Source: Neurospora tetraspora (taxonomy: Eukaryota; Ascomycota; Sordariomycetes; Sordariales; Sordariaceae). From it: a stretch of DNA of 64,000 bases. The position numbers and the translations under genes were made by a program. Positions 31,637 through 40,255 of the stretch are shown here, piece by piece (positions within the stretch are counted from its first letter, which is position 1; each line of letters starts with the position of its first letter). The DNA lies in NCBI RefSeq assembly GCF_033439725.1, contig NW_026944388.1:3038001-3102000 (forward strand), read 5' to 3'. The notes beneath the pieces are model-generated. The model ran no database searches, had not been told where the DNA came from, and saw only the letters and a list, made by a program, of their open reading frames with translations.

Positions 31637-32852
31637 TCAGGCTGCTAGGCTGCCACATTCTCGTGGCGGGCACGCTGACGCTAACGACGGGCCAATCATG
31701 CAGTCCAGTTGAATGCTGTGTTTTTTTAGTTGCTTTATTGAGCACGGCAAGTGTGAGGAAACCTGCAATGTATTGGGATAGGACAAGACCCTGAAAATGC
31801 AGCGCATCGGAATACCTCTAGTCTGTATGGGGCTTGGTAATAAAGAAGGCGGGCAGGAAGGCCAGCTAACCAACGAGAAGGTGCTGGCGTGCACAAGATG
31901 TCGTAAGCTCCATGCTACAGTAATGACGAAAGGATTGCCGCGCAACTGAATGGAGGAGACCGGCGGAGTTGAACGGTTCAAGTGGAAGTTGATGGAATAG
32001 TGGTCTAAGTTTCGACAAGACGAGACACTCCCGAGGACCCAGCTTAAGTACCCGAAAACCGATAACAACCTGGGTTGGGCACGAGCATCGAGCGGGTGTT
32101 CCTTCCGTCGCATGTCGTATAGCCAAGGCTCACCACTGCACTTTCCCTTGGGGTGACTAGTGTTCGGGGTGGCAAGCCGCTGCCCTTCCCAGAGGGTGCA
32201 AGGCTGGGTCCTGGGTTGTGGCCCGTGTAGAGCTGGATTCAGGTGATGAAAGGCTGGATTCCTAGTCGTCGGTTGGCTTGTTCTCAGTTTATCTATCGTA
32301 GATGTTTTAGAAGATAAACCTAGGGAACTACGGGTACTAGCTAATGTAGATGTCTCTATGGTATCCGATAAAACATTAAGACAGCGAACAGTCCCATTTT
32401 GAACGGGTATGGTTTTCATCGCGTCACCAGTTGTAACCTCAGCTATATGACAGTTTTCAATAGATGCGCCACATTGCCTAACTTAGGTTAGTTTATGTTA
32501 AAAGGATCGAAGACTTGAGAGAAATACCAAAAGACAAGCGCATCGCCACTTGGAAGAGTTGGTACAATGAATTCAAATACTGATAGTTGCGGGCAATTGG
32601 GATATTCGAAAGGGATTACGTATTCGACGTCGGCAGCAATGATAGTAGCTTCGTATAGCGACTTTGCATTTCCGCTTTCAAAAGTTAGTTAAGTACTTTA
32701 CTAAGAGCTTTGTGTTGAATTTACAAAGCACGAATAGAAAATCCAGAGGTTAATTGTAATGGAGGTTCTATAATACAAAGGCTATTCATAGAAGCGCCAA
32801 CAGCGACGTAAAAGAAGAGAAGTTGCCACAGCATATTGATTGGATAGAACAT
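31637..32852 (-). CDS. Putative secreted Cys-containing protein, 3' end probably replaced
   Basis: Exons read as 32852 (or 32834)-32724 boundary at 32725, then 32674-32528 and from 32477 onward. Both introns are exactly 50 nt with CTAAC branch points, which makes the gene model strong for its first part. The ATG at 32834 gives MLWQLLFFYVAVGA, a good signal peptide. The product then has a small Cys-containing domain (NSLCIIEPPLQLTSGF, PFEYPNCPQLSVFEF, FWQCGASIENCHIAEVT, GTVRCL) followed by a Ser/Thr-rich stretch, the layout of wall-attached or GPI-type fungal proteins. Near 32270 base composition changes from AT-rich to GC-rich, and the remaining frame to 31637 reads like non-coding sequence. 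The original C-terminus is therefore probably lost. Family unknown. Confidence 0.5.
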
Positions 32853-33027
32853 AGTAGCGGTAATGAGAGGAGTTGAAGAAGAAACCAAGTATACAGCATA
32901 AATCAAAAGATAAAAGGGGTATATATAAGTCGTCTTTGACGATGGAAGCTGGTTTTTAGATTTAAACTTTATGTTTTACTCATTGTATTAGCCCATTATA
33001 TCTTCTCTCTATACGAACACTAGCACC
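32853..33027. promoter_or_regulatory. Short divergent promoter region
   Basis: 175 bp of AT-rich DNA between two divergently oriented small genes, with TATATATA-like strings near 32920-32930. It may serve both. Confidence 0.4.
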
Positions 33028-33461
33028 ATGGATAACCCTGTAGATCTACAAATGTTCGAGGATTTAAATCCTGAAGCTTTCTTACTTCCTCCACCACCAC
33101 AATCAACGCGGTTGCCAACACTGTTCGATCCAATTGATTCGGCGTGTCCACATTGCAAAAGGTATTTCTTCCTACTATATTACATTACCTTTACTCAACT
33201 AACAAACATAGACATTTTGACAACACCGTTGTCAAACCTGAGACTTTAATATTAGAATTAATCAGAAGCGCAAGAATCGAACGTCGTCTGGAAAAAATGG
33301 ATAGGGCTCAGGAAAGAGATAAACGGTTGGAGGTTCTTAAAAACAACATCATGAGGATCTCTAAGATATCCGAAACGGCATTGGAATCTATAAATACCGT
33401 AGCTTCTAGTTTGGAGAGCGTTTCTGTCAACGTTATAGAGCTTTTAAAAACTACAGCGTAA
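33028..33461 (+). CDS. Small coiled-coil protein with a CPHC motif
   Basis: Exons 33028-33161 and 33212-33461 join in frame across a 50-nt intron (branch CAACTAAC, acceptor CATAG), giving 127 residues. The N-terminal 40 residues are acidic and Pro-rich (EDLNPEAFLLPPPP), followed by ACPHCKRHF, which could be half of a metal site. The C-terminal 80 residues alternate charged and aliphatic residues (ARIERRLEKMDRAQERDKRL, then a hydrophobic heptad stretch) and should form an alpha-helical coiled coil. Codon use is markedly AT-rich (TTA, AAA, ATA), unlike the flanking receptor genes. I do not recognise the family. Its neighbour downstream is also small and helix-forming, so the two may work together. 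Confidence 0.55.
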
Positions 33462-33470
33462 ATTAATAGA

Positions 33471-33831
33471 CGATGAGTCTAAGTAAACGCCTCCTATCAC
33501 TACCAAAGACAAACATAAATTGTAATAAAAAGATGAAATAACTTATACACATTTATTAGAACAAGAAAATCAACAACTTAAACCTCAAAATCAAAGGTTA
33601 TTACACCAGCTGAATCAGTTAGATTCGTCTTATTTACTACCACGCCGGAATCTTATACGGGAATTAAAACAACATGACGAAATGGTTACCAATATCGCAA
33701 CGACAATTATTAGCGCATTCCGACAATATCAAACTATAGTAACCACGAATCCACCGTTGGGTCGTATTTCTGCCGACGATTCAGAAGAGATAAAAATCGG
33801 ACTACAACAAGAAGACGCTGGAAATTCTTAG
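33471..33831 (+). CDS. Small Gln/Leu-rich helical protein (tentative)
   Basis: A frame open from about 33530 to the TAG at 33829-33831 encodes a Gln-rich helix (NQQLKPQNQRLLHQLNQL), a RRNLIRELKQHDEMVTNIAT segment and a short acidic end. No ATG lies at the start of that frame. A tiny first exon (ATG AGT CTA A at 33471) spliced by a donor GTAAAC to the acceptor TTATTAG would bring it into frame and give about 95 residues, but this is a guess. Codon use is AT-rich like the gene upstream, and the stop-to-start distance between them is only about 10 bp. Function unknown. Confidence 0.35.
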
Positions 33832-34445
33832 CGCGGTAACGAAAGGATCGAATGATGGTTATGGCAGAATTGGATTGCAAATCTCGAATGTAGCGAAAAG
33901 GAACCTAGACCTTAAAAGGTGATATACCTCGTAGGTGGCGAGAATAGGGGATAGCCAACTGATAATTTAAGAATGGAATACCACCTCCTACCAACAACCA
34001 TACACGTATATATACCCGTAATCATCCTCTATTATCCACCTTTAACTACTCAAGCTATCCGGTCTTTTTATTCCTTCTACGACCAGTTCTTTATTCTTCA
34101 ACATGTCTATCTGTTGGTGGGTCCCGGGCAGGCATCTGGGCACACTGCATGAGTCACATGCTCTGTGCCGTGCCCACTCTGTGCCTTGCCCAGACCACAC
34201 CGTTTCTAGCCTTCCAGCCTCGCCAGTCTCTCCTCCTCTCCATAGCACACACACTCAATAAACCTCATACAATCGCTTGATTTCGTCGTTCGTGATCTCA
34301 CACTATCACTTGCTAAGTCCGAGACTCTACCAACAGACCACTAAAGGGAGGTTATGCTACTCTTACACTCGTCGAACCGCTACATCCAACCGACATATAT
34401 TTCGGCCAGACCGATGATAATGGTGATATCCGAGATTGGCGTCTA
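33832..34445. other. Spacer, no recognised gene
   Basis: AT-rich to about 34100, then closer to neutral. The frame in front of the ATG at 34446 is open back to about 34310, so a 5' exon of the next gene may lie here. Confidence 0.35.
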
Positions 34446-35168
34446 ATGAAAGACGAAGACGACGAAAACAAACAAGGAACCCCCATCTGGGGTGTGCCAG
34501 GGAGCACTTGGCACATTGTTGTCTGTGTAGAATCCAATAAATTGCCTGGCAACACTTATCCCATCAACAAACCCCACCCGAACTTCTCGGTCACGGCTTC
34601 AGCATATCACAACGTTAACCTCCGCGTATCTAGCGTGGCATACAAAATACGCCACGGACACGGGATTGTGGAGAGGCGATCCCCTACACCTTATCCTACT
34701 CTGGAATATCCTCAACCACGCCGCATATACCCTACGGCCATGGTGGATTTGCCAGAAGCGCTCCCGGATTTGGACGACACAGTTAGTTCGATGATGACTC
34801 TAGATTCTGATGGAGCCAGCTCGGATTCCTTCACGCCCAACTTCTCCACGCCCAACTTTTTGGGACCCGACTTTTCGGCTCCGGTTAATCCCATGCTACC
34901 TTTGATCCGGTCCCCGTCCCCTACTTCCCCTACCAGTTCATCTAAACCCCCGCCTAAGCCGGTACTTACGCCTATCTGCCTTACCTCTCCAGACTTTATT
35001 TCTCTTCTTGAAGAGAGTCTGAATGATGGTGAAGGGCTGAAGAGTCCTGAAGTCCCAAACAGGGTCTCTCGCAAACGGAAGAGGGATACCCTCGAGAAGG
35101 ATACCCTCGATGAAGCAGTAGTGGTACCTCAGAGGTCTGAAAGGTTGATAAAGAAGGCTCGGAAATAG
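34446..35168 (+). CDS. Hypothetical protein with basic nuclear-localisation-like C-terminus
   Basis: 240 residues from the first ATG. The same frame is open further upstream with good protein composition (TDIYFGQTDDNGDIRDW), so the true start may be in an earlier exon. The N-terminal 80 residues look folded (STWHIVVCVESN, YHNVNLRVSSVAYKIRHGHG). The middle is Pro/Ser-rich and disordered, and the end carries RKRKRD and RLIKKARK, typical nuclear-import signals. No DNA-binding domain is evident. I do not recognise the family. It could be an accessory gene of a mobile element, given the AT-rich setting and a LINE immediately to the right. Confidence 0.45.
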   Translation: MKDEDDENKQGTPIWGVPGSTWHIVVCVESNKLPGNTYPINKPHPNFSVTASAYHNVNLRVSSVAYKIRHGHGIVERRSPTPYPTLEYPQPRRIYPTAMVDLPEALPDLDDTVSSMMTLDSDGASSDSFTPNFSTPNFLGPDFSAPVNPMLPLIRSPSPTSPTSSSKPPPKPVLTPICLTSPDFISLLEESLNDGEGLKSPEVPNRVSRKRKRDTLEKDTLDEAVVVPQRSERLIKKARK

Positions 35169-35489
35169 TAGGAGAAAGAAGGTGTAGAATACTAGTTTGG
35201 AAAATCGTTTCTCTATTTTTGTAGTAAACTATACTTAGCTTGGCGAAAGGTTAATGATAAAAACTACTAGAAAACTCATATTATACTAATATAGTCGAAT
35301 TTCTTACTTATATACAAGCAAACTTATAACTTATTTATTAATATAAAATATACTTAAAGCTTTATATATTCTTGTAGTTCTATAATAAAATATTTTCGGT
35401 TTATTTTATACTTTTACTTTGTAATACGAAAAAAACTTACATAGTATATATTATTATTGGTCTTATACACGTTAACTATTTACATAGTC
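35169..35489. other. Strongly AT-rich block
   Basis: About 320 bp dominated by A and T with TATA and TTTATA runs and no coding potential. The composition is that of heavily RIP-mutated or relic DNA next to a LINE insertion. Confidence 0.7.
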
Positions 35490-36765
35490 TACCCAGTGGG
35501 TATGCGGTGCTGCTTCCGTTCTTAGTCGGTGGGAAAAACCGTACCGTAGCCGGCTGAAAACCCTCCGCCTCTCTGTCGCGACGACGCCGTGTCGGCGCCG
35601 TGCCTTCGGTGTTTATCTTCCTCTCGGTATGACCTCACCGTCATTCCCGAGGCCCGATCTTTGATTCCGTTGCGCGGTCCCTCCGGCCTCATCTTGGAGT
35701 GTTCTAAGCGCACTCCCGCCCACCAGAATCAAAGATCAATCTGAGCTCCCCAGTAGCTCTTCTGCTTCCCTCGCTTGTTCTATCTTCACCGCCAGCTTGT
35801 ACTCCTGCAGTCGTCCCAGTCGCAAGGCCCAGCGGAGGATTCGTTCCGCCCCCGCCACGGTCTCGAGTTCGTCGTGGAGTTGTTCAATGTTTGTCGGCCA
35901 CGTTGGGTCTCCCCATAACCATGTGTCTTCCGTTTCCCTACATTCTAAAACAATGTGTTCGAACGTCTCCTTAGCTAACCCGCACCGGCAGTACGGCGTT
36001 GTTACCTCCGGCACTCTCCTCTCGAAGAGGAACGCCCGTAAGCCTATTTTGCCCGTCCTGATTTGCACCAGGAGTGAGCTCATAGCCTTCGAGAGGTAGT
36101 GCGGGGATGACTTCTCATCCGTGCTGGGCCATGTGTGGTACTGCAGCGTGGTTCCATCGAACCGCGCACGTGCCTCTGCGGCACTCAGCTTCTTCCTTTT
36201 CCTCATCGCCTCGGCCACCTTAACGTACCACCTCGCTATCCACTCCCTCCGAGTCGCCTCCTCCAACCACCGCTCCTTTTCGCCCGGCGTGGGCTCTCTC
36301 GCTTCCCCCTGCGGTATTGGGATATCTTCTTTCGGGGCCCATCGCTCAGCCCACTCCGCCTTCGCCCGGCCGCTGACCGGGGACGGCTGTAGTTGTCTAC
36401 CTCCCCTTCTACCCCGTAACTCTACCGCCACCCAGGCTGGCGTCCCTCTAACGAAGGCCGCCGCCGGTGAGCGGGCGAGTCGCTCCTCGAACGCTCTAAC
36501 CCTCTTGTTGAGGTAGAGGTCGAGGGGTGGGCAGAAGGTCTCCGTCTCCACACTAAACGTAGACGCGGCCTTGTAAGCGCCAGAGACTACCTTCAAGCAG
36601 TTAGTCTGGGTCGTTGCAAGAGCCTTCGCGAGTCCGCGTGGTTTCCCAAGCGGCTCCGTTGGTGTGTGGTACGCTGACGCTCCGTAGGCTACCACCGCAC
36701 GAATTGCCTTTGTATACACTTCCCTTGCTCGGACGAGGCTACAACCCCACTACATAGTATATAAA
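35490..36765 (-). mobile_element. 5'-truncated LINE retrotransposon (Tad-like), 3' part of ORF2
   Basis: A minus-strand frame from about 36765 to the stop at 35736-35738 encodes the C-terminal third of a non-LTR retrotransposon polyprotein: AREVYTKAIRAVVAYGAS after the reverse transcriptase, a long linker, SSLLVQIRTGKIGLRAFLF, and the C-terminal Cys/His cluster YCRCGLAKETFEHIVLEC. The frame is intact over 340 codons, so the insertion is fairly young or protected. The reverse-transcriptase core and endonuclease are missing, as expected for abortive target-primed insertion. About 245 bp downstream (35490-35735) are GC-rich and probably the 3' UTR. The left boundary is the AT-rich block; no clear poly-A tail was located. 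Confidence 0.75.
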
Positions 36766-36896
36766 TATTTACTTTAATACTAGAAATTAATTGCAATTAA
36801 ATTAAACTGCTTTGGGGCATTGCCTACCACCCCTACCGAATTCAGCGGACATTAGTGTCACGTGTCACAGTGATGGCAGACTACCCATATCAACCA
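36766..36896. other. AT-rich spacer beside the LINE
   Basis: Begins with AT-rich sequence directly at the truncated end of the LINE. No gene. Confidence 0.4.
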
Positions 36897-37064
36897 GGCG
36901 GTTGAGGAACCCTAACGCTAGTTCCGGCTCGCTGGAACTAGGGTTAGGGTTCTGATCGCTATATATAGAAACATAGCTCCCCACAATTACTATCGGCTAC
37001 ATTTCCGCACCTCTCTCGAAGGATTGATTGATTAAAGAGATGCGAGAAAAGAACGAGCAAACGC
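36897..37064 (+). repeat. Telomere-like hairpin repeat, copy 2
   Basis: The inverted partner of 22857-23023. The inverted repeat has arms CCCTAACGCTAGTTCC and GGAACTAGGGTTAGGG around GGCTCGCT. A TATATATAG box and AACATAGCTCCCCACAATTA follow, a promoter-like arrangement that would suit an LTR. Confidence 0.7.
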
Positions 37065-37345
37065 TATTTCTCAGCCCGGAATGGGGAACCTGTCCCAACT
37101 TTTCTCTTGTGCCTACGTATGCATAACTTTTCCCAGTAGCACCGCTCTCCCAAGTTAGGCCCGGCCGCTGATGGAAGCCATCACCAATGGCCTCCTTGAC
37201 CGATAAGACATATTCTCTGCGTTGAAGGAGTGTTTGACCAGCAAGAACATAATACTGTCATGGAAACTCGTTGCTTAAGCCCTTGCCGACACTCATGGTG
37301 ATCGCATCACCAGCAATACCGTGTTTGTTGTCTAGAAATTAGGCT
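37065..37345 (+). pseudogene. Possible RIP-degraded coding relic
   Basis: From about 37170 one frame reads like protein (LMEAITNGLLDR, DIFSALKECLTSKNIILSWK, ALADTHGDRITSNTVFVV) but is cut by TAA, TAA and TAG, each of which could derive from a Gln codon by C-to-T. The family is not recognised and no start is visible. This may be chance. Confidence 0.25.
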
Positions 37346-37531
37346 AGATTATTGCGCCATACAGCCAGCTGCCTAGTCCAAGGCCTGATAATAACTAATG
37401 ATCGGTACCAAAAGAGCAAGGATACTTGGCTTTAGTTCGGCGGAAAGAATGGAAGGGTGAAAGATTGATAGTTATAATATAGGATTATGCGATATCATTC
37501 AAACAGTTTGTTCCTGATCTTTGTTCGCAGT

Positions 37532-38003
37532 GCTAATAGATCTGGGATCCGGCGTTGGGGAGCTACCTCCAGACCCTAGAAGGCTATAGGGACCGTGTTA
37601 CCTCAGTGGCATTCTAGCCTGATGGCCAGCGGCTTGCGTCCGGTTCGTCGGACCAAACGATCAAGATCTGGGATCCGGCGTCGGGGAACTGCCTCCAAAT
37701 GATTAATACTAGTATTACGATAACCCGTATATCATTTGACGATACTAATCGCTACCTACGTACCAACGTTGGACGTATTAATATAGTTACAGAAACTACC
37801 CAAAGCTAAGTTGTACCAAATAATCCAGAGAGCCATAGCTATGGCTTGGAACAGGATAGGTCTTGGATTACTTGCAACAGCCAGAACGTACTCTGGCTGC
37901 CACCGAATTACCGACCGTTCTATTCTAACTTCCAGGAACGGATGATATTCATCAGCAGCGTATCGGGACTGGTTTGGTTTATTAGCTTCTCGCAAGACAT
38001 CTA
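37532..38003 (+). pseudogene. Dead 3' fragment of a NACHT-WD40 gene
   Basis: From about 37532 the sequence matches the last WD40 units and C-terminal tail of the gene at 53825-58109. It includes GATCTGGGATCCGGCGTTGG, CTTGCGTCCGGTTCGTCGGA and the stretch encoding ITNRYLRTN-like tail residues. It contains stops where the intact gene has Ser and Gln codons (TAG in the WD40 framework, TAA after ACCCAAAGC). The NACHT part is absent. The downstream flank also matches, so this is the remnant of a third copy of the whole duplicated unit. Confidence 0.85.
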
Positions 38004-38615
38004 ATGTATTCCATGTCTTTCTCAATTCCTTTCCCTTTGTTTCATTTTTCTAGCGTGCTACTAGAAGGGTGTGGGAGGATAGGCAAATTTATAGGAATTT
38101 TGTAAATTCTAGTAACTTCTATTAATTTCAAGATGACGTATTCCATTACGAAGAAGTAAGACTATTCCATCCCTTGACTCTCCTTTTGCAGGTGCCTGTG
38201 CGGTCCAGATGCCACGGGATTAACTCGTGACTGCCCAGTCATGGCCAAGGTTGGCACAATGGTAGAAGTCTCGATCTCTTCGATCGGATAAGTGGTCTCT
38301 TCCTTGGTGGTGCTTGGGTGAGCCAACACACTTGCAGTAGCTTCGTCACAGCTACATGGTCTTGGTTTAGATGCAGGGAATCGTGGCTTAACCTGTGGCT
38401 TTATACCACTGACTAGGTGTTGAAGGTACTCAAGACTTTCCTTCACACTAGTCATTTCGCTTGTATGAGCGATGAAATGATACTCCTCTTTCTGGATCAA
38501 CCATGCTGGCTGATGAGAAGAAGCTCACAGTTTTGTGAACGGTTATCACTCCATTGCGGCATTTCCAACTCAGAATTCCACCTGCGGCTTTGAACTTGGT
38601 TGTGATAACCCGGAA
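38004..38615 (+). repeat. Duplicated 3' flank of the NACHT-WD40 genes, copy 3
   Basis: Closely matches 58110-58730 and, in part, the inverse of 9505-10364. The junction from the dead gene into this flank is the same as in the intact copy. Confidence 0.85.
38162..38500 (-). CDS. Conserved small ORF in the NACHT-WD40 3' flank (doubtful gene)
   Basis: 112 residues on the minus strand, convergent with the receptor copy. It includes ESLEYLQHLVSGIKPQVK, CSCDEATASVLAHPSTTK and a C-terminal PHRHLQKESQGME. The corresponding stretch ending at 10206 on the plus strand keeps the same frame and the same stop, while the copy near 58.3 kb has a one-base shift before the end. Frame conservation in two of three copies hints at, but does not prove, a coding role. 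No family recognised. Confidence 0.3.
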   Translation of the reverse strand: MIQKEEYHFIAHTSEMTSVKESLEYLQHLVSGIKPQVKPRFPASKPRPCSCDEATASVLAHPSTTKEETTYPIEEIETSTIVPTLAMTGQSRVNPVASGPHRHLQKESQGME

Positions 38616-39461
38616 TGAGGCTAGCCATTGGAATCGTCGTTGTTGCACTACTCACTCTGCTCAGCAACTCTTCTACATCAATGCGTTCCATGTCGTTACC
38701 GGTGCTGGTTCCACTCCCCACATGATGTTCAATATTTATACCTGCCGCTCAAGTAAGTTATAAGACAAAGATATTCAACTTCCTCGGCAACCATTTATGT
38801 TAGAGAAGCTCACATATAACAATAATAACAGGCGAACCCTATCTTCTTCCAATTCTTTGCTGTCAAAAACTGCGGGAATCGGAGTTTGACTTGCTTTCAT
38901 CCCATTCGTACAAGATAGCAAGCAACGATGCCTTGGTAAGTGCCAGCCTTGAACACCCGTCAACCTCAGCACTACCACTGACGAAAGGAAGGCAACAGCT
39001 AAATCCGCTTACACGCGGAGTTAGATAGTTGCCTTGGCCATCATATCGTCGAGTTTTATGCCCCGAGAGAGACTTGGACTCTGCTTCTAGACTTTCAATG
39101 GCCTCGCTCGTCGAGATATCGCCTATTGCTGAGGTGAGATGTAACTCGGGTCGATGGAGCTGGTGATGGCTGATGAATAAGGTAACCGAGCTCCTTGAGT
39201 CCCTTGGAACATTCTTCTTTGGGAAGTCCACGATGGCTTCGGCTGGCTATTGTCCTCAACATCAGCCAGACCACATAGAGGCAACGGAGAGCCTCGAATG
39301 GCCTCAGTCCATCTACAAAGAACCCGAATCCCATCTCGAACTCAACCATCTCTTCCCTCCTCACCATCAACCAGCACCTCAAACCTCCACCACTTCTCTA
39401 CCCACTACCTCACTCAACAATTATCCAAGTTCCAGTCGGATACCCATCTACACCCATCACC
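38616..39461. other. No convincing gene
   Basis: Overlapping frames up to 122 codons on the minus strand show no clear domain. A short string GSAEVDG resembles one in the HET-ankyrin proteins but is too little to call. The right part should hold the promoter of the small secreted-protein gene. Confidence 0.35.
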
Positions 39462-39934
39462 ATGTAGTTCACCTCCGTCCTCGCCACCCTCCCTTCTGCT
39501 TCCTCCGAAGTCACACAGGTCGTCACCGGCGTCCGCGTCTCTACGAACGAGATTCTTGACGCGATCAAGAACAACCCCGTCAACGGCACCGCGACTGTGG
39601 CTTCACGCGGTCTTGACAAGCGTGCTTCGCTTGGTGTTTACCTCTGCAGGGACGCGCCGTTTGTGGACGGTACTTGCGAGCACATCTTTGGCAACCCTGG
39701 TGACTTTAGTATGTGGTAACCTCGCTAGTACCTCTCCCTCTATCTCTGGAAGTCCCGGGCTGACAATCCCCTGACGATAGTGACTCCACCTGCCCTTCAA
39801 ACAATAACGAAAACGGCTGCCGCCAGTTGGACTCCTCCTACCCCAGCCGCTCCAACCTGAACACTGCCGCCAACAATGTTTGTGGCGTCAACTCGAATGA
39901 TAAGATTAGGAGTTATAGGTGCCGGAATGCTTAG
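39462..39934 (+). pseudogene. Small secreted Cys-rich protein gene with a stop at codon 2
   Basis: Exons 39462-39715 and 39781-39934 join across a 65-nt intron (donor GTAACC, branch CTGAC, acceptor GATAG) to a frame of 136 codons including the stop. The second codon is TAG. Past it, the reading has a short hydrophobic start, a Kex2-like processing site (LDKR) near residue 50, and a mature part with seven cysteines in patterns such as YLCRDAP, GTCEHIFG, STCPSNNN, NNVCGVN and YRCRNA. That is the layout of small secreted fungal proteins. No other in-frame ATG lies near the start, so the gene as read cannot be translated normally. The stop is one transition from a Gln codon. The family and role are not known. 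Confidence 0.55.
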
Positions 39935-40255
39935 ATTGCCTGACTCTCGAGGGTGTTGAGGTTTACTGAAGCACTGAGGAGGGATGTACTGGTAGCTGAT
40001 TGGGGGGTGTGAAAGGGAAGGAGCAACTTTAAGGATGAAAGATGGCAAGAACGATGCGATGCGTTAGGGCACGAAACCTATCCAATGGACGAAAACCGCA
40101 GAATTATCTTCTCCATTTGCTGTGACTGGGTGATGGAAAAGGGTTATCTTTCTTTCTCCCCTCTGCCCGAGACTTGCTGTGAGCATCACGCTTCCAAACC
40201 CCTCCCAAACCCCTCCCAAACCTCCCTTTTCTTCTCCCCGCGGGTAATTGGAGCT
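39935..40255. other. Spacer between two genes, no feature seen
   Basis: About 320 bp including a CCCAAACC-type direct repeat around 40197-40225. It should hold 3' ends of both neighbours. Confidence 0.4.

Noticed and set aside
31637-32270. The last about 210 codons of the minus-strand secreted-protein frame as real coding sequence
   Set aside because: The composition is GC-rich and the translation is low-quality (many Cys/His/Pro/Arg clusters, no domain). I treat it as fortuitous read-through after a breakpoint.
38863-39231. A HET-domain fragment suggested by the string GSAEVDG
   Set aside because: Only about eight residues agree with the HET-ankyrin protein and the surrounding sequence does not, so chance is likelier.
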